From Mycobacterium attenuatum (lineage in GTDB: Bacteria; Actinomycetota; Actinomycetes; Mycobacteriales; Mycobacteriaceae): DNA of 64,000 bases. The stretch lies in the NCBI RefSeq assembly GCF_900566085.1, contig NZ_UPHT01000172.1:42457-106456 (forward strand), read 5' to 3'. The position numbers and the translations under genes were made by a program. The stretch's first letter is position 1. Each line of letters begins with the position of its first letter. Shown here piece by piece: positions 61,494 to 64,000 of the stretch. A model generated the notes under the pieces. That model did not search any database. It was given only the letters and a program-made list of their open reading frames with translations, and was not told the origin of the DNA.

Positions 61494-62345
61494 TCAGTTG
61501 CCCTCGGGACTGGGATCAAATTCCACGAGTTGTATATCTCCTGGAGGATAATTTCTAATAACAGGGCCACTGAAAGGGTTTAGAACTGGGGGATCAGGTA
61601 AGGGTACGTCTATACCATAGATTCCATTTCCATCATCGGCTAAAGCCGACCCAATTCCATCGTCGAACATGGTCGCTCGGTAGTCCCGAAGAAGCTGTTG
61701 GTTATCGCTATTTAAGTCATCGTGGTAGAGTTGCCAGCTGCTTTTAGTCAGCACCAAATCATTGGGTGTCAATTCGTACTCGAAAGCGCCATTGTAGCCG
61801 AGATCGTAATACACATCATTTGTCGTTGCTTGCTGATTAGAAAAGGCGTCATACTCCCGTTGGGAGATTGGACTTGTGTCCCCTATTGCGTGGAGCGGTC
61901 TAGATTCGAGGATTATGGTAGCTTCTTCCCCCGGGGGTGGCTCGTAGGAGACCGAGAAAGGGATTTCTAGATCCTCCGCGTAAAGGTTGACCATCGGAGT
62001 GTTTTCGTTGTTGGTGCTGCTGGTGTTGCCGCTGACGGTTTCGTTGTCGGCGCCGGTGGTGCTACTGCTCGTGATGTTGTCGTTCGCGCAGGTGTCGAGT
62101 TTGAATCCGTCCTGGGCGGTCAAGGTGATGGCCAGTCTGCCGACGCTTACGGTGGGGCTGCTATTAGCCCTCATCACAGCGGTGGTGCCGGTGACAGCGC
62201 CGGCCAGTGCTAGCGTCCCCAGCGCAACAGCAGCACCGCGTGTGCGGCGCCGCGTCGTGGCGGTCGGCCCTGCGGCGTGAACCGACCGGGGTTTGGCAGC
62301 CCCACGGTTGCGCGTTGCCAGTGGGTCGCGCGGCAATCGAGGCAT
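61494..62345 (-). CDS. Secreted hypothetical protein, tandem paralogue 2
   Basis: A 283-aa protein, homologous to paralogue 1 at its ends but different in the middle. The export signal follows RRRTRGAAVALGTLALAGAV. The conserved block is TVSVGRLAITLTAQDGFKLD and one Cys, then a Ser/Thr/Asn-rich linker. A unique Tyr/Asp-rich central region (about residues 120-240) includes YYDLGYNGAFEYELTPND. The C-terminus ends NPFSGPVIRN and ...EFDPSPEGN. AAAGGG lies about 10 nt before ATG 62345. AT-rich codon use suggests horizontal origin. Function unknown. Confidence 0.7.
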   Translation of the reverse strand: MPRLPRDPLATRNRGAAKPRSVHAAGPTATTRRRTRGAAVALGTLALAGAVTGTTAVMRANSSPTVSVGRLAITLTAQDGFKLDTCANDNITSSSTTGADNETVSGNTSSTNNENTPMVNLYAEDLEIPFSVSYEPPPGEEATIILESRPLHAIGDTSPISQREYDAFSNQQATTNDVYYDLGYNGAFEYELTPNDLVLTKSSWQLYHDDLNSDNQQLLRDYRATMFDDGIGSALADDGNGIYGIDVPLPDPPVLNPFSGPVIRNYPPGDIQLVEFDPSPEGN

Positions 62346-62362
62346 CAATATAAATACCCTTT

Positions 62363-62381
62363 CTATCGATCTTATCGATAG
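62363..62381. promoter_or_regulatory. Operator-like palindrome upstream of paralogue 2
   Basis: CTATCGAT (62363-62370) and ATCGATAG (62374-62381) form a perfect 8-bp inverted repeat with a 3-nt centre, 18 bp from the start codon. The half-site ATCGATAG is kept at the same place in copy A (61001-61008). This suggests a regulator site or a compact promoter element. Confidence 0.5.
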
Positions 62382-62648
62382 GTGAAAGCCAGTTCGAGCA
62401 AAGTATTTAACACGGCGATTTCGAGATCACCGCATTAAGATCAGCCCGACAAAGGCAAGAAACTGTAATTTCGGGGTCCCGCCGACATATTTGAATCCCA
62501 GCTGGCCGAGGCCGGTGACGTGTTGTTTCGCTTAGCCGCACAGCGCTCATCCATCACTCCAGACATGTGATCATGACCAAACTCCTCGAGCCATCACCCA
62601 GAAAACCGACCATCGCCCAACACGTCTACCCGGCGGGGAACAAGCCGA
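62372..62648. repeat. Duplicated upstream region, copy B
   Basis: This is the 5' region of paralogue 2, homologous to 60999-61306 with small indels. It contains no gene that I can support. Confidence 0.65.
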
Positions 62649-62689
62649 CTCTAGGAGAAAACGGACCCTTTGACCAATAAATATGGCTG

Positions 62690-62720
62690 ATGAGTCGATA
62701 GTCGGTGGTTATCGACTCAT
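62690..62720. other. 11-bp perfect inverted repeat
   Basis: ATGAGTCGATA (62690-62700) is complementary to TATCGACTCAT (62710-62720) across a 9-nt loop. It lies at the right edge of the AT-rich island, before the IS3-type relic. It may be a terminator-like hairpin or an element end. Confidence 0.55.
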
Positions 62721-62820
62721 AGCGGGCTGACAGGTCCCCGATTGTCGGTCCGCCAGGTCTGTACCCCGTTCATATGTCCACCGTCATGAGAGTTGGGCAG
62801 AGTGATCACCAGGAGGTCAC

Positions 62821-63000
62821 ATGCCCCGTCAATATTCGTCGTCGGTGCGCCGGCAAATCGTTGCTCGGCTTCGATCGGGTGAACCGGTGGCCGCCGTGGC
62901 GGTCGAAACCGGCGTCTGTCAGGCCACGCCATTCCGGTGGAACGCCAGGCGCTGATTGATGCCGGAGTGATCGAGGGCATGTTAGCCGGTCGAGAGCGGC
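62821..63000 (+). pseudogene. IS3-type transposase (orfA) relic
   Basis: The first 44 codons (MPRQYSSSVRRQIVARLRSG...) are the helix-turn-helix start of an IS3-family OrfA-type transposase. After a frameshift the sequence continues RQALIDAGVIEGML, as expected for such proteins. A single-base loss near 62945 and truncation after ~63000 make it inactive. Confidence 0.75.
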
Positions 63001-63064
63001 GTTCCGGGCGGGATGTTGCAAAGCCCGACCTGCCCGGCGCAAAAAGCTTGCAGCGCTCAGGAAA

Positions 63065-63851
63065 TCAGCTCAGGCCGGTTGGCCATGCGCAGCACAGCGG
63101 AGGCCCGCCGGCCGCGACGAAACAGGTGCGTAGCTCGGCGATCAGCCGCTCGTCGACGTTGATCTGGTATACCGCAATGTAATCGGCGGGGGCATAAGGC
63201 TTTTCGCGGACCACTGCGCGCCAGGTGCCGCGGTCTGATCGGGCGACCAACGAGGGAACGTCGTCGGGACCGGCAATGCCTGCCGTCCAGCCCATCTCGC
63301 ACAGTCGGGCGGCAAGACGGCGCGCCGCAATCCGAGTGACCTCCTGCAACGGGATGCATGAGTTGCGGGCCTGTAGCGCCACCGGGTTATCGGTGGCCGA
63401 CAGCGTCAGCGCGATCCACGTCTCGCTACCACCAGATGCTGTGTGGCGGTCGGTAATCCGGATCTTATCCGCAAGAATGCCGTAACGGTTCAGATACTGG
63501 GCGATCAGCGGCACGGGAAGTGCGACGCCCCGGCGTCCAGCCGTCGTACCCGAAGTAGCGCGGTGGCTTTGATATCCACCGCTCCGCGCCGGCATCCCGG
63601 CTGTCGGCAGCGACGGGTGATGGCCAGCCGCCGGCGCAGGATCTGGGTCAGGTGAAGCCCACGCCACCAACCACATATGACGATGACAACGGCCGCGTTG
63701 GGGCTGCCGCGACCCCGAGGACCCACTGGTCACGAGGCGATCGCCAAGGGTAGGCCATCAGCGCCGGCACTACAGCCGACGATGCCAGGGTGAAGCGCCT
63801 GGCACTCGGCCAGACGACCGTCGATCGCACCCTAAACATCGCCGCTGCCAC
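63065..63851 (-). pseudogene. eccE: eccE-like type VII secretion gene, frameshifted (copy B)
   Basis: The minus strand gives pieces of an EccE protein in order: ARRFTLASSAVVPALMAYPW (N-terminal membrane segment), CGWWRGLHLTQILRRRL, AVDIKATALLRV, LPVPLIAQYLNRYGILADKI, WRAVVREKPYAPADYIAVYQ and NVDERLIAELR. At least two frameshifts separate them. EccE is a core membrane component of ESX systems. The next gene upstream on this strand is an EsxH-like WXG100 gene, so a decayed ESX locus is present. Copy A at 59290 ends with similar sequence. Confidence 0.75.
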
Positions 63852-63874
63852 CAGAACGGATCACCACCGAGCAG

Positions 63875-64000
63875 TCAGGCGCCCCACTTGGCGGCCTCGG
63901 CGGTGTCGCGGGCCAGCATCGCCATCGTGTTGGATTCGTGGGTAGCCGCCATCGACTGATAGGACCGCATCAGGTCCGCCATGGCCTGGTTCCACTGGGT
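63875..64000 (-). CDS. EsxH-like WXG100 protein, C-terminal 41 residues (5' part beyond window)
   Basis: The minus strand reads WNQAMADLMRSYQSMAATHE and ends ARDTAEAAKWGA before a stop at 63875. This is very close to the C-terminus of EsxH (TB10.4)/EsxR, as in WNQAM-DL-RAYHAMS with AKWGG. These are ESX-3 substrates. The N-terminus and WxG motif lie outside the window. It is directly followed by the eccE pseudogene. Confidence 0.9.
   Translation of the reverse strand, partial: TQWNQAMADLMRSYQSMAATHESNTMAMLARDTAEAAKWGA

Overview
The window is GC-rich DNA from a slow-growing Mycobacterium close to, but outside, the M. tuberculosis complex (M. kansasii/marinum/gordonae-like). The evidence is a PPE-MPTR gene, an MPT63 paralogue, a LucA-like protein, LpqH-type and DUF732 secreted proteins, and a gene order that follows the H37Rv segment Rv3719-Rv3736 as I recall it. 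The exact species cannot be fixed from the sequence alone.

Layout. 0-6.5 kb is core: a partial FAD oxidoreductase, a UfaA2-like lipid methyltransferase, dnaX, an aspartate aminotransferase, the 4.5S SRP RNA, tRNA-Ser(GGA) and lucA. 6.5-17 kb is an accessory block. It holds a crotonase, an LpqH-like lipoprotein, a CHAT-protease/TPR cassette with two unknown partners and a small membrane protein (7.8-13.9 kb), a DapB-like dehydrogenase and a PPE-MPTR gene. 17-19 kb returns to core order with CsbD, an intact cutinase (cut5) and an NAD-epimerase. 19-31 kb is accessory: AhpD-like proteins, a Crp-type regulator, a HAD, the MPT63 paralogue, a Tat-exported multicopper oxidase with a secreted partner, a patatin, a thioredoxin-like lipoprotein plus CcdA, a DUF427-membrane fusion and a large multi-cysteine radical SAM enzyme. 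31-32.5 kb is the Rv3726-like dehydrogenase. 32.6-34.4 kb is a TIGR04255/HTH module with a truncated third gene. 34.4-36.6 kb is the divergent LigD-polymerase-like/LigC DNA-repair pair. 36.6-43.9 kb holds an FAD monooxygenase, small ORFs, a broken 13E12 (DUF222/HNH) gene, a P450, a DUF2330 protein and a haloalkane dehalogenase. 43.9-47.9 kb is lipid-linked: a NUDIX protein, Tgs2, an acyl/NAD reductase-like protein and a PlsC-type acyltransferase. 48-49 kb has two small secreted proteins around a perfect hairpin. 49-58 kb holds an aldehyde dehydrogenase, a beta-lactamase-like lipoprotein, two tandem BacA-like ABC transporters and a FadD15-like ligase. 58.3-59.3 kb is an AraC regulator.

59.3-64 kb is a decayed, mobile-element-scarred region. 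It has two eccE (type VII secretion) pseudogenes, IS110- and IS3-type transposase relics, two AT-rich tandem paralogous secreted proteins of unknown function with duplicated upstream DNA, and the C-terminus of an EsxH-like WXG100 protein running off the window.

The most promising undescribed systems are: (1) the CHAT/TPR cassette; (2) the tandem secreted paralogues between ESX and IS relics; (3) the 82-bp duplicated leader placed before both the beta-lactamase-like gene and the first BacA-like exporter; and (4) the TIGR04255/HTH module.
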